Source: Clostridia bacterium (GTDB taxonomy: Bacteria > Bacillota > Clostridia > Oscillospirales > CAG-272). Taken from it: 49,950 nucleotides of DNA. Below the pieces are notes generated by a model that did not search any database, was not told where the DNA came from, and was given only the letters and a program-made list of their open reading frames with translations. This document shows, piece by piece, positions 9,320-17,327 of this stretch (its first letter is position 1; each line of letters begins with the position of its first letter). Made by a program: the position numbers and the translations under genes. The stretch is from positions 1 to 49,950 of the forward strand of contig JAFPWV010000213.1 of NCBI GenBank assembly GCA_017412675.1, read 5' to 3'.

Positions 9320-10222
9320 ATGACTGACCATCGCATCCTCCCCGTCGATCCGGTGAACGGCGATTCACCGGTGGCCTTTGCCGAAACGATCGGCCTGCCC
9401 GCGGACTATTTGCGTGCGGCGGAACCCCTCATCGAACGCATCGCGGAATCCGCGCCCTGCCAGCTTGCCCTGATCGCCGACGATCCCGGGGATCCCCGAC
9501 CCATCGGGCGGCTCGCGGACATGCTCGGTGAGGAGCATGACCTCACGATGCTCGCCGTCGGGATCCTGCTCGGCATGAACGCACACGCGCTGTACCGGGA
9601 ACGCGGGATCGCCGACGAGATCTACATCGCCTCGATGCGGGAGCTGACCGTCTGGTCGAAGACCTGCATGCGGGAGCGCGGACACATCGGCTTTTATGAA
9701 TGGGGCTGGTTCTGCAACTTCCTCCGGGCCGAGATCGTTCGCCTCGGACGCCTCGAATTCCACCGCGTCCCCTTCCATCCCGACGGCGAATCCTGGACGA
9801 AGAACGGGATCACCGTGAAGAAGGGAGACAGCGTCGTCAACATCCACATCCCGGAGGACGGCCCGCTCGATCCGGCGCTCGTGCAGGACGCATTCCGCCG
9901 CGCGTACCGGTATTTCGGGTGCTCCGGTGTGCAGGCGTTCGTCTGCGATTCGTGGCTCCTCTGGCCGGGCAACTACGGCTTCCTCCCCGCGGACTCGAAC
10001 ATCCGCGCGTTCATGGACTGCTTCGAGATCATCGCGCATGAGGACCGGAAGTGGGCCGGGGATCTCTGGCGCGTCTTCGGACATCGGGCGGATTACGATC
10101 CGGCATCGCTCCCCCGCGACACGAAGCTGCGCCGCGCCATGGCCGATCATCTCGCAGAGAACGGCGGCGTCACCGGCACGGGCTACGGCGTCTTCCTGTA
10201 TGACGGAGAAAGGATTATCTAA
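9320..10222 (+). CDS. GNAT-related acyltransferase-domain protein (NAT_N/GNAT_C, DUF5596 type)
   Basis: A 300-residue soluble protein. The C-terminal half matches the GNAT_C module: 'LGRLEFHRVPF' near residue 140, 'VVNIHIPEDGPLDP' near 172, 'AFVCDSWLLWPGNYGFLPADSNI' spanning about 211-233 and 'LWRVFGH' near 252. Such proteins are usually labelled acyltransferase-domain proteins of unknown substrate, found beside carbohydrate and hydroxyacid genes in Clostridia. GGAGG at 9311-9315 supports the start. The stop is separated by 3 bp from the start of the hydroxyacid dehydrogenase, indicating a shared transcript. The catalytic mechanism is not established as far as I know, so the functional label is weak. 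Confidence 0.65.
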   Translation: MTDHRILPVDPVNGDSPVAFAETIGLPADYLRAAEPLIERIAESAPCQLALIADDPGDPRPIGRLADMLGEEHDLTMLAVGILLGMNAHALYRERGIADEIYIASMRELTVWSKTCMRERGHIGFYEWGWFCNFLRAEIVRLGRLEFHRVPFHPDGESWTKNGITVKKGDSVVNIHIPEDGPLDPALVQDAFRRAYRYFGCSGVQAFVCDSWLLWPGNYGFLPADSNIRAFMDCFEIIAHEDRKWAGDLWRVFGHRADYDPASLPRDTKLRRAMADHLAENGGVTGTGYGVFLYDGERII

Positions 10223-10225
10223 ACG

Positions 10226-11188
10226 ATGAAAACAGTCATTACCGACGGATTTGCCGTCAATCCGGGCGATCTCTCCTGGGACTGGCTCCGGCAGTTCGGC
10301 GAGGTCGAGGTCCACGACAAGATCACGGACGACATGGCCCCCGCCGTCATCGGGGACGCGGAGATCGTCTTCACCAACCGCGTGAAGATCGGCCCCGCCG
10401 TGCTTTCCGCCTGCCCGAATCTCCGGTATGTCTCCGCGCTCGGCACGGGGTATGACATGATCGACGTGGCGGCCTGCCGTGCCAAGGGCATCGAGGTCTG
10501 CAACGTACCAGGGTATTCGACGGCCTCGGTCGCGCAGGTGGCGTTCTCGCTGCTTCTGGCGCTGGCGTTCGACCTCCCGGCGTATGCCGCGATGGTGCGC
10601 GAGGGGCATTGGACGGGCATCCCGGGCTTCCATTACGAGCTGGCGCGCTTCACCGAGCTCGACGGCAAAACGGCCGGTGTCTACGGCTGCGGCGCGATCG
10701 GGATGCGGTTTGCGAACATCTGCGCGGCGTTCGGGATGCGGGTCCTTGCGACGCGGCGCTCGAAGACCGACGGGGAGTGCGGCGGCATCCGGTTCGTCAC
10801 GCCCGACGAGCTGCTCCGGGAGAGCGACTACGTCTCCTTCCATTGCCCGCTGACGGACGAGACGCGCGGGATGGTGAACGCCGCATTCCTCTCTAAGATG
10901 AAGGACGGCGCGGCGATCATCAACACCTCGCGCGGCGCGGTTCTGAACGAAGCGGACGTCGCCGACGCCCTCCGATCCGGGAAGCTCTCCGGCGCGGGCC
11001 TCGACGTCCTTGCCAAGGAACCCGCCGACCCGTCGAACCCGCTGCTTTCCGCGCCGAACTGCATCATCACGCCGCATTGCGCCTGGACGTCGAAGGAAGC
11101 GCGCACGAGGCTGATGAAGGTGCTGGAGGAGAACCTCGCGTCGTTCGTCAGCGCAGGGAAGGGGATCAACCGGGTAGGAGCGAATTAA
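10226..11188 (+). CDS. D-isomer-specific 2-hydroxyacid dehydrogenase (glycerate/hydroxypyruvate type)
   Basis: A 320-residue NAD(P)-dependent dehydrogenase interconverting a 2-hydroxyacid and a 2-ketoacid. The Rossmann fingerprint GCGAIG begins at residue 154; the catalytic set is Arg236 (in INTSRGA), Glu265 (in LAKEP) and His284 (in TPHCAW). The sequence most resembles glycerate/hydroxypyruvate dehydrogenases (HprA-like), but lactate and glyoxylate reductases share these motifs. It is 3 bp downstream of the acyltransferase-domain gene. Coupling to sugar-acid breakdown is plausible from the neighbouring kdgK and lyase genes, as inference. Confidence 0.85.
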   Translation: MKTVITDGFAVNPGDLSWDWLRQFGEVEVHDKITDDMAPAVIGDAEIVFTNRVKIGPAVLSACPNLRYVSALGTGYDMIDVAACRAKGIEVCNVPGYSTASVAQVAFSLLLALAFDLPAYAAMVREGHWTGIPGFHYELARFTELDGKTAGVYGCGAIGMRFANICAAFGMRVLATRRSKTDGECGGIRFVTPDELLRESDYVSFHCPLTDETRGMVNAAFLSKMKDGAAIINTSRGAVLNEADVADALRSGKLSGAGLDVLAKEPADPSNPLLSAPNCIITPHCAWTSKEARTRLMKVLEENLASFVSAGKGINRVGAN

Positions 11189-11214
11189 GAATTAAGAATG
11201 CAGAATTATGAATG
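11182..11214 (+). repeat. AATTCAG heptad tract 3 (degenerate)
   Basis: AATTAAGAATTAAGAATGCAGAATTATGAATG overlaps the stop codon of the hydroxyacid dehydrogenase gene and continues into the spacer. Seven-base periodicity is kept but units are diverged. Confidence 0.65.
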
Positions 11215-11259
11215 AGGAAGGGATCGGAAGCGGTCTCTTCCTCAATTCACAGATCCTGT

Positions 11260-11459
11260 GATAATGGGGAGTCCGGATCGCCATGCCGAGGTCACCTGAG
11301 AGGTTCCTCGCAATGACACATGATGTACAGCGTCAGTAAGGGTCGTAAAGCGGGGAACGCTTGTGCGTAAACGGCTCGAAGGTTTTCAGCCATCCAAACA
11401 AGGTGTCATTGCGAGGAAGGACCGCAAGGTCCTGACGTGGCAATCCGTTCCCCATCATA
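11260..11459. repeat. Palindromic intergenic element C
   Basis: A 200-bp segment in the 298-bp gap 11189-11486. Its ends are inverted copies about 60 bp long: ATAATGGGGA ... GGTTCCTCGCAATGACA on the left and TGTCATTGCGAGGAAGG ... CAATCCGTTCCCCATCAT on the right. The arms contain the same TCATTGCGAGG and GACGTGGCAATC words as elements A and B, but the central 90 bp is unrelated to theirs. Confidence 0.75.
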
Positions 11460-11486
11460 AACGGGCAGAATCACGGAGGAGATGAC

Positions 11487-12035
11487 ATGATTCCAATCGA
11501 CGACGAGCGGTTCGCGGAGCTGACGGCGTACTGCAATGCCTCGAACAACGCGGCGGACGACAAAAGACGCGCCGAAGCGCTCGGACTCGGCGGGAGGGAC
11601 ATCCTCGTCGCACCCGGCGCCATCATCCGCATCCCGAAGGAGAAGATCGGACGGGACGTTTACATCGGGCTCTATTCCTACCTCAACGGCGACGTGACCA
11701 TCGGCGATCACGCGCTGATCGGGCCGCATTGCTCCGTCGCCGCCGGGAACCACAAGTTCGATCCCGCGACCGGTTATTTCTCCGCGCGGACGGAGCGGGA
11801 CGGGGACGATTCCATCGTCATCGGCGAGGGGACGTGGCTCGCGTCGAATGTGACCGTGACGGCGGGCGTTAAGCTCGGGCGGGCGAACCTCGTCTGCGCA
11901 GGCGCGGTCGTCACGAAATCCACGCCGGACTACGCCATCCTCGCGGGCATTCCGGCAAAGATCGTCGGGCACATCGACCCGGAGACGGGCGTCTATCACT
12001 GGAACTCCCGGGAGGCGCGCGATGCGGAGGATTGA
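11487..12035 (+). CDS. Hexapeptide-repeat (LbH) acyltransferase
   Basis: A 182-residue left-handed beta-helix acetyltransferase like maltose/galactoside acetyltransferases. Hexapeptide turns are seen from 'IGRDVYIGLYSYLNGDVTIGDHALIGPHCSV' (about 58-88, quoted in pieces) to 'VIGEGTWLASNVTVTAGVKLGRANLVCAGAVV', ending with the typical 'AILAGIPAKIVG'. The catalytic His is probably that of 'AAGNHKFD'. It would acetylate a sugar or sugar-containing acceptor from acetyl-CoA in the cytosol. An AGGAG lies before 11487. Its end overlaps the lyase gene by 14 bp, so both are translated from one message. Confidence 0.85.
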   Translation: MIPIDDERFAELTAYCNASNNAADDKRRAEALGLGGRDILVAPGAIIRIPKEKIGRDVYIGLYSYLNGDVTIGDHALIGPHCSVAAGNHKFDPATGYFSARTERDGDDSIVIGEGTWLASNVTVTAGVKLGRANLVCAGAVVTKSTPDYAILAGIPAKIVGHIDPETGVYHWNSREARDAED

Positions 12036-14145
12036 AGAACGGCGGACCTCGCCCGGACAGCTCTTTCCGTTCCCGGAGGACGGCCGCCTCGTCGAGGAGA
12101 ATCCGCCCTGCCTCTCGTGGCTGCGGGTCCCGGACGCAGCGGAATACACGGCGGTGATTTACCGGGACGGCCATGAGATCTGGCGCGGATCGACGCGGGA
12201 GAACTGGATCGTCCCCGACCCGCTGCCCGGACCCGGCGTCTATACCTGGAATCTCTTCACCGCCGATGCCGAGCGCGGGGAGCGGACCTTCACGCTGGCC
12301 GAAAAGCACGCCGTGATCCGCCGGGCATCGGCCTCCGCCTTTTACGACGCGATCCCGGACGAACGCCCGCGGCATCTGTTCTCGGCCTCCGATCTCGGAG
12401 AGCTGCGGGAGCGGACGGATATCATCGCGGTGCTCAGGCGCAACATCGACGAGGCGTATCGGGACGGCATTCCCGAGAGGCCGCTGTTTCACCGCGATCC
12501 CGACGCCCTGCCGTACCGCGAGTACTTCGGGCGCTTCCGCGATTTCTGCGACCGCGACCTCATCGCCTGCGCGCTCGGATATGCCGTGCTCGGGGACGGG
12601 GATGCCGGGGCGCACGCGAAGGAGCTCTTTCTGACCTTCTGCGACTGGAATCCCGCGGGGCCGTGCTCGCTCGTCGGGCGATGGGGGGATGAGGTCGGGC
12701 TCTCGATGGCGCGCTGCCTGCCGTCCGTCCTCGATCTGCTCTGGCCCCTCCTCGATCCGAAGGAACGCGATTACGCCGCGCGGACGGTGCGGGCCTATGG
12801 CGAGCAGTGCTTCGAGAGGCTCGAGAGGCTCGATTTTCCGGAGAATCCGGGGAACTCCCACGCCGGACGCATCCCCGCGTATCTCGGCGAGGCGGCGGCG
12901 GTGCTCAAGGGGACGGGGGTCCAGAGCCGGGAGGAGGCCGTCCGATGGCTGGACTGCGCGCTCGGCATCTACGGCGGGATCTTCCCGTATTACGGGACCC
13001 CGGACGGCGGCTGGGCGGAGGGACCGTTCTACTGCACGTCCTACGTCAAGTGGTTCCTGCCGTTCTTCTCGCTCGCGGAGCGCTGTGCCGGCGTCAATTT
13101 CCTCGAGCGGCCGTTCTATCAGCGGCTGACGCAGTTCCTGTTGCATTTCGCCGACCCGGCCTTCGAGAATCATCCGTTCGGCGACGGCTACTGGTGCGCG
13201 CCGGAGGATGCGGAGTGGCCCGGCTTCTTCGCGCAGGATCCCATGCGGGTGTACGCCGACCGGTTCGGACCGGCACTTGCCCGGGAACGGGAGCGCGATA
13301 CCCCGAAGCCGGCGCTCTGGCAGCTGCACCTGCTCGATCTCTTCCTCCCGAGCGGAAAACCGCCGGAGGTCTCCCTCACCGGGGACGCCGGGAACATCGC
13401 CGTCTTTCCGGACGCGGGATTTGCCGCGCTGCACACCGATCTCGCACACCCGGAGCGCGATTTCGCCATTCTCATGCGGGCGTCGAAGTTCGGCTCGGAC
13501 AGCCACCGCCACCCGGATCAGGGCTCGTTCGCGCTGTTTCTCTGCGGCATTGCGCTCGTTTCGCCGTCCGGCTACTTCGGGCGGGAATACGGCTCGGCGC
13601 ATCACCGGCTGTGGTGCAATTCGACCCGCGCGCACAACGCGATCCTCGTCGACGGGGAAGGGCAGGCGCCGTTTTCGATGACCTCCGTCGGCAAAATCGT
13701 CGAGGTGCGGGACGACGGGGAGACGAAGCGGGCGGTCCTCGATCTCACCGAGGCCTATCCGATGCTGACGCTTTGGCGGCGGACGCTGATCCTCGGGAAC
13801 GGCTCGCTCAACGTGATCGACGAGATCGAAGCGGATCATCCGGTCGCCGTCACCTGGCCCCTTCACACGCTGTCGCGCCCGGTCCCGGACGGGAATGCCG
13901 TCACGGTGGAGCGTCGGGGCGCGCGGATGATGGTCACGCCGCAGGAGGGCGATCTCACGCTCGAGGAGATCCTCGACCGATTCCCCGTCGATCTCAACGA
14001 AGGGGTCCCGGAGGCATACCGCGTGACGATGCCGGAGCAGTTCCATCTGTACTGGAAAACGCCGCGCCGGGCCGTTCACCGGATCGAGGTCGAGCTGGCC
14101 GTCTCCTGCGTGAAGATGCACAAAATAAATGAGCGTGACTTGTAA
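12022..14145 (+). CDS. Heparinase II/III-fold polysaccharide or oligosaccharide lyase (DUF4962-like)
   Basis: A 707-residue protein without signal peptide, so probably cytosolic and acting on imported oligosaccharides. It has an N-terminal beta-sandwich-like part (residues 1-110), an alpha/alpha toroid containing 'NSHAGRIPAYLG' (about 278) and 'GGWAEGPFYCTSYVKW' (about 329), and a heparinase II/III-like beta domain with 'SHRHPDQGSF' (about 494) and 'NSTRAHNAILVDG' (about 532). The Asn/His/Tyr/Arg residues of these motifs are those used by PL family lyases to beta-eliminate uronic-acid glycans. GGGAGG precedes the start, within the acetyltransferase gene. Products (unsaturated uronates) could feed KDG kinase at 6.8 kb. 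The exact glycan (alginate-like, glycosaminoglycan or other) is unknown. Confidence 0.75.
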   Translation: MRRIEERRTSPGQLFPFPEDGRLVEENPPCLSWLRVPDAAEYTAVIYRDGHEIWRGSTRENWIVPDPLPGPGVYTWNLFTADAERGERTFTLAEKHAVIRRASASAFYDAIPDERPRHLFSASDLGELRERTDIIAVLRRNIDEAYRDGIPERPLFHRDPDALPYREYFGRFRDFCDRDLIACALGYAVLGDGDAGAHAKELFLTFCDWNPAGPCSLVGRWGDEVGLSMARCLPSVLDLLWPLLDPKERDYAARTVRAYGEQCFERLERLDFPENPGNSHAGRIPAYLGEAAAVLKGTGVQSREEAVRWLDCALGIYGGIFPYYGTPDGGWAEGPFYCTSYVKWFLPFFSLAERCAGVNFLERPFYQRLTQFLLHFADPAFENHPFGDGYWCAPEDAEWPGFFAQDPMRVYADRFGPALARERERDTPKPALWQLHLLDLFLPSGKPPEVSLTGDAGNIAVFPDAGFAALHTDLAHPERDFAILMRASKFGSDSHRHPDQGSFALFLCGIALVSPSGYFGREYGSAHHRLWCNSTRAHNAILVDGEGQAPFSMTSVGKIVEVRDDGETKRAVLDLTEAYPMLTLWRRTLILGNGSLNVIDEIEADHPVAVTWPLHTLSRPVPDGNAVTVERRGARMMVTPQEGDLTLEEILDRFPVDLNEGVPEAYRVTMPEQFHLYWKTPRRAVHRIEVELAVSCVKMHKINERDL

Positions 14146-14214
14146 AATCTGACGAATTCCGAAACGCCGTTTGATTTTGTCGCCGTTATTCACACAAATG
14201 AAACAAATCTCTGT

Positions 14215-14220
14215 TATAAT
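14215..14220 (+). promoter_or_regulatory. Possible -10 element for the lipoprotein operon
   Basis: TATAAT in an AT-rich stretch 40 bp before the first lipoprotein gene. No convincing -35 box lies 16-18 bp upstream (CACAAA at the expected place), so the promoter may be extended or activator-dependent. Confidence 0.4.
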
Positions 14221-14260
14221 ATATTATTAACAAATCGGAAAGGGGTGTTTCCATCCGAAC

Positions 14261-15763
14261 ATGAAAACGATGAAAAAAACGCTCTGCTTCTTCCTCGCAG
14301 CGCTGCTTATCACCCTCTCGTTCGCAGGGTGCAGCGAGAGCGGGGAGACCAACACCGACACCGGGACCCCGGATGCCGCCGAAAATCAGACCGCCCAGCC
14401 CGGCACGGAACCGGAGCCCGAGGAGACGGCGGAATCCTTCGATCCCGGCCTGCCCGAGAAGGATTTCGACGGACGCACGTTCACCTTCTTCACGAAGGCG
14501 AATTCCTCCTGGAGCGACTGGCTCGAATCGAGCATCTGGACCGAGGGCATGACCGGCGAGGTCCTCAACGACGCGGTGTTCGAGCGCAACGACTACGTCT
14601 CCGACCTCTACAACGTCCTCTTTGAGGAATACGCCCCCAACTCCGGCTCCTTCACCGGGGAAGCCGAAGCGGTCATCAAGGCGGGCGACACGACGTACGA
14701 CGTCCTGATGCCCCCTCTCAACCTCGCGGGCGGGCTCCTCAAGAAGGGCTATCTCGTCAAGCTCGACAACGTGGACTTCCTCGATATGTCGAAGCCGTGG
14801 TGGGACAGCCGTTCGGTGGAGGACCTCAGCATCGCCAAGGTGCATTACATGCTCTCCGGCGACCTCTCGACCCTGAACAACGACGCGACCTGGTGCACGA
14901 TGATCAACCTCCAGCTGATCGACGACTTCGGTCTCGAAAAGCCGTACACCTTCGTCGCAAACGACACCTGGACCTTCGATACCTACAAGTCCCTCTGCGA
15001 GACGGCCTCGGTCGACCTTGACGGCGACGGGGACTACGACTCCGACGACTGCATCGCCAACCTGACGCAGAACGAGAACGCGACGGCGATGCTCGTGACC
15101 TTCGGGTATCACCTGATCGACAAGGACGAGGACGACATCCCCGTCTTCAACCTCGGCTCGAACGAGCGCGTCGATTCGATTCTGCGCGACATCTCCGAAT
15201 TCATGCGCGACAAGCGGCTCTCGCTGAACTACCATCAGTACGGCAGCCTCGGCTATCACCTCCTGACGACGAAGATGTTCCAGGAGAACCACGGCCTCTT
15301 CTGGATCACCAACCTCCAGATGGTCATCCGCCTGCGCGAGATGGAGACGGACTTCGGCATCGCGCCGTGCCCGAAATACGACGAGCAGCAGAAGAACTAC
15401 CAGAACGTCGTGTGGTTCGTCGGCTCCTACGCCACGATCCCGATCTCCGCGAAGAGCGTCGACGAATCCGGCTTTCTGCTCGAGGCGCTCGCCGCGAAGT
15501 CCCGCGAGATCCTGCGCCCGGCCTACTATGAGGTCGCGCTCTCGATGAAGTACCTCAGAGACCGGGAATCCGTGGAAATGCTCGACCTCGTCATCGACAA
15601 CCGCGCGTATGAGCTCGAGCACGCGTTCTCCTTCGGCGCATCCTCCGCGGTCGAGGGGATCGTCCTCAACGGCACCGATCCGGCCTCCACGCTCGCCAAG
15701 CAGAACAAGATGATCCAGAAGATGATCGACAAGGCCGTCGAAAACGTGACGGCGGAACCGTAA
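14261..15763 (+). CDS. Solute-binding lipoprotein, family paralogue 2
   Basis: A 500-residue paralogue of the protein at 5282. Signal peptide with lipobox 'FAGC' (Cys24) and a Thr/Glu/Pro-rich linker to about residue 65; family block 'GMTGEVLNDAVFERNDYVSDLYN' spans about 95-117. The calcium-loop-like DLDGDGDYDSDD begins near residue 252. Mature protein would sit on the outer face of the membrane as an ABC importer receptor. It is the first of three adjacent family genes (41 bp and 45 bp gaps). The AAGGGG ribosome-binding site is 15 bases from the ATG, longer than usual. Ligand unknown; a sugar is inferred from the region. Confidence 0.85.
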   Translation: MKTMKKTLCFFLAALLITLSFAGCSESGETNTDTGTPDAAENQTAQPGTEPEPEETAESFDPGLPEKDFDGRTFTFFTKANSSWSDWLESSIWTEGMTGEVLNDAVFERNDYVSDLYNVLFEEYAPNSGSFTGEAEAVIKAGDTTYDVLMPPLNLAGGLLKKGYLVKLDNVDFLDMSKPWWDSRSVEDLSIAKVHYMLSGDLSTLNNDATWCTMINLQLIDDFGLEKPYTFVANDTWTFDTYKSLCETASVDLDGDGDYDSDDCIANLTQNENATAMLVTFGYHLIDKDEDDIPVFNLGSNERVDSILRDISEFMRDKRLSLNYHQYGSLGYHLLTTKMFQENHGLFWITNLQMVIRLREMETDFGIAPCPKYDEQQKNYQNVVWFVGSYATIPISAKSVDESGFLLEALAAKSREILRPAYYEVALSMKYLRDRESVEMLDLVIDNRAYELEHAFSFGASSAVEGIVLNGTDPASTLAKQNKMIQKMIDKAVENVTAEP

Positions 15764-15803
15764 CAAAATGGATCGCATGGGATCCAGAAAGGGATTTCGG
15801 ATC

Positions 15804-17282
15804 ATGAAAACGAAAAAAATCCTCTCGCTCCTCCTCGCGGCGCTGATGCTCTGCCTCTCCTTCGCCGCGTGCTCCGAATCGAAGGAGAACACGGATGCAG
15901 AGACCCCGTCCGCCGGCAGCGAAGTGGCGACGCCCGCCCCGGAGACCGAAGCGGAGACCGAAAAGGTCACGGCTGAATCCACGCTCACGATCGAAGACTT
16001 CGGCGGCCGGGAATACCGGATGATCTCGACGAACCAGGACAACCGCCAGGTCGACATCATCGCCGAGGAAATGACGGGCGCGACCCTGAACGACCTCGTC
16101 TTCGGCCGCAACTCCCGCGTCTCCGACCTCTACAACATCACGATGACCGCGGAGCAGGCGGACTACAGCGCGATCAACACGATGGTGCAGAAGGACGCGA
16201 AGTCCGGCGACATGTCCTATGACCTCTACCTCACCAACTACACCGCGAACGGCCTCGCCTCGAACGGCGTGCTCTACGACTTCTACCAGCTCCCCTCCGT
16301 CCAGCTCGACATGGCGTGGTGGGACCAGAACGAAAAGAATGACCTCACCATCATGGGCAAGCTCTTCATGGCGATCGGCGACATCTCCCCGACCGAGCTC
16401 TTGACGTCCGAGTGCATGCTCTTCAACAAGCGCCTCTTCGACAACCACAACATCGCGTATCCGTATCCGGACGCGCTCGAAGGGACCTGGACCCTCGACA
16501 AGTGCTTCGGGATCGCCAACGGCCTGACCGAGGACCTCAACGGCGACGGGGAGATCAAGGTCGACGACGACCTCTTCTCGCTCACCTGCTGGTATGACTA
16601 CGGCACGGCCTGCCTCTACGGCGCGGGCGGCGATTTCAGCCACGTCGACGAGAACGGCCAGGTGGTGCTCGACATCGACCTCGAGAAGATCGTCAACATC
16701 TACGAAAAGCTCTGGAAGCTCTTCATCGACGCCGAGGCGAACTACGAGACCGCGCAGCACGAGCGCTCCTTCAAGGTCTTCAACGAGGGCCGCGCGTACT
16801 TCTGCGGCATCACGTTCCAGAAGATCGAGACCTTCTTACGCGACATGGAAGACGACTACGGCGTGCTGCCGAACCCGAAGTACGATGAGAACCAGGCGAA
16901 CTACTCCACCTGCGTCTCCGGCGCGGGCTCCATGGTGGTCGTGCCCGTCTCCTGCACCGATCCCCACTTCGTCGGCACGATGATGGAAGCCATGGCGGCG
17001 GTCTCCTATGACATGATCACGCCCGACCTCATCCACGTCCTCGCATCCACGAAGAATGTCCGCGACGAGGAATCGTCCCAGATCGTGCAGATGATCATCC
17101 GGAACCGGAACCACGACACCGCCCGGAACCACGACATCCAGTGCGACCGGTACGTCGAAAACATGATCCCGAAGAAGGACAAGGAAGTCGCTTCGTTCTT
17201 CGCCAAGAACGAAAAGCTCTGGAACAAGAACGTCGAGAAGCTCAACAACAGCTACGCCAAGCTCGCCGAGGGCGGGAACTGA
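15804..17282 (+). CDS. Solute-binding lipoprotein, family paralogue 3
   Basis: A 492-residue lipoprotein with lipobox 'FAAC' (Cys23) and a Thr/Glu-rich linker. I start it at 15804, ten bases after AAAGGGA, because the preceding in-frame ATG at 15768 would put polar residues before the signal peptide. Family block 'EEMTGATLNDLVFGRNSRVSDLYN' occurs near residues 83-106; the EF-hand-like loop DLNGDGEIKVDD begins near 244. It shares overall layout with the three other paralogues, and lies between two of them in the same direction, consistent with tandem duplication. No transporter membrane subunits are in view. Confidence 0.85.
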   Translation: MKTKKILSLLLAALMLCLSFAACSESKENTDAETPSAGSEVATPAPETEAETEKVTAESTLTIEDFGGREYRMISTNQDNRQVDIIAEEMTGATLNDLVFGRNSRVSDLYNITMTAEQADYSAINTMVQKDAKSGDMSYDLYLTNYTANGLASNGVLYDFYQLPSVQLDMAWWDQNEKNDLTIMGKLFMAIGDISPTELLTSECMLFNKRLFDNHNIAYPYPDALEGTWTLDKCFGIANGLTEDLNGDGEIKVDDDLFSLTCWYDYGTACLYGAGGDFSHVDENGQVVLDIDLEKIVNIYEKLWKLFIDAEANYETAQHERSFKVFNEGRAYFCGITFQKIETFLRDMEDDYGVLPNPKYDENQANYSTCVSGAGSMVVVPVSCTDPHFVGTMMEAMAAVSYDMITPDLIHVLASTKNVRDEESSQIVQMIIRNRNHDTARNHDIQCDRYVENMIPKKDKEVASFFAKNEKLWNKNVEKLNNSYAKLAEGGN

Positions 17283-17327
17283 TCCCCCGGAGGCTCATCC
17301 ATTTCATCTTTCCATCAGGAGGGTTTT

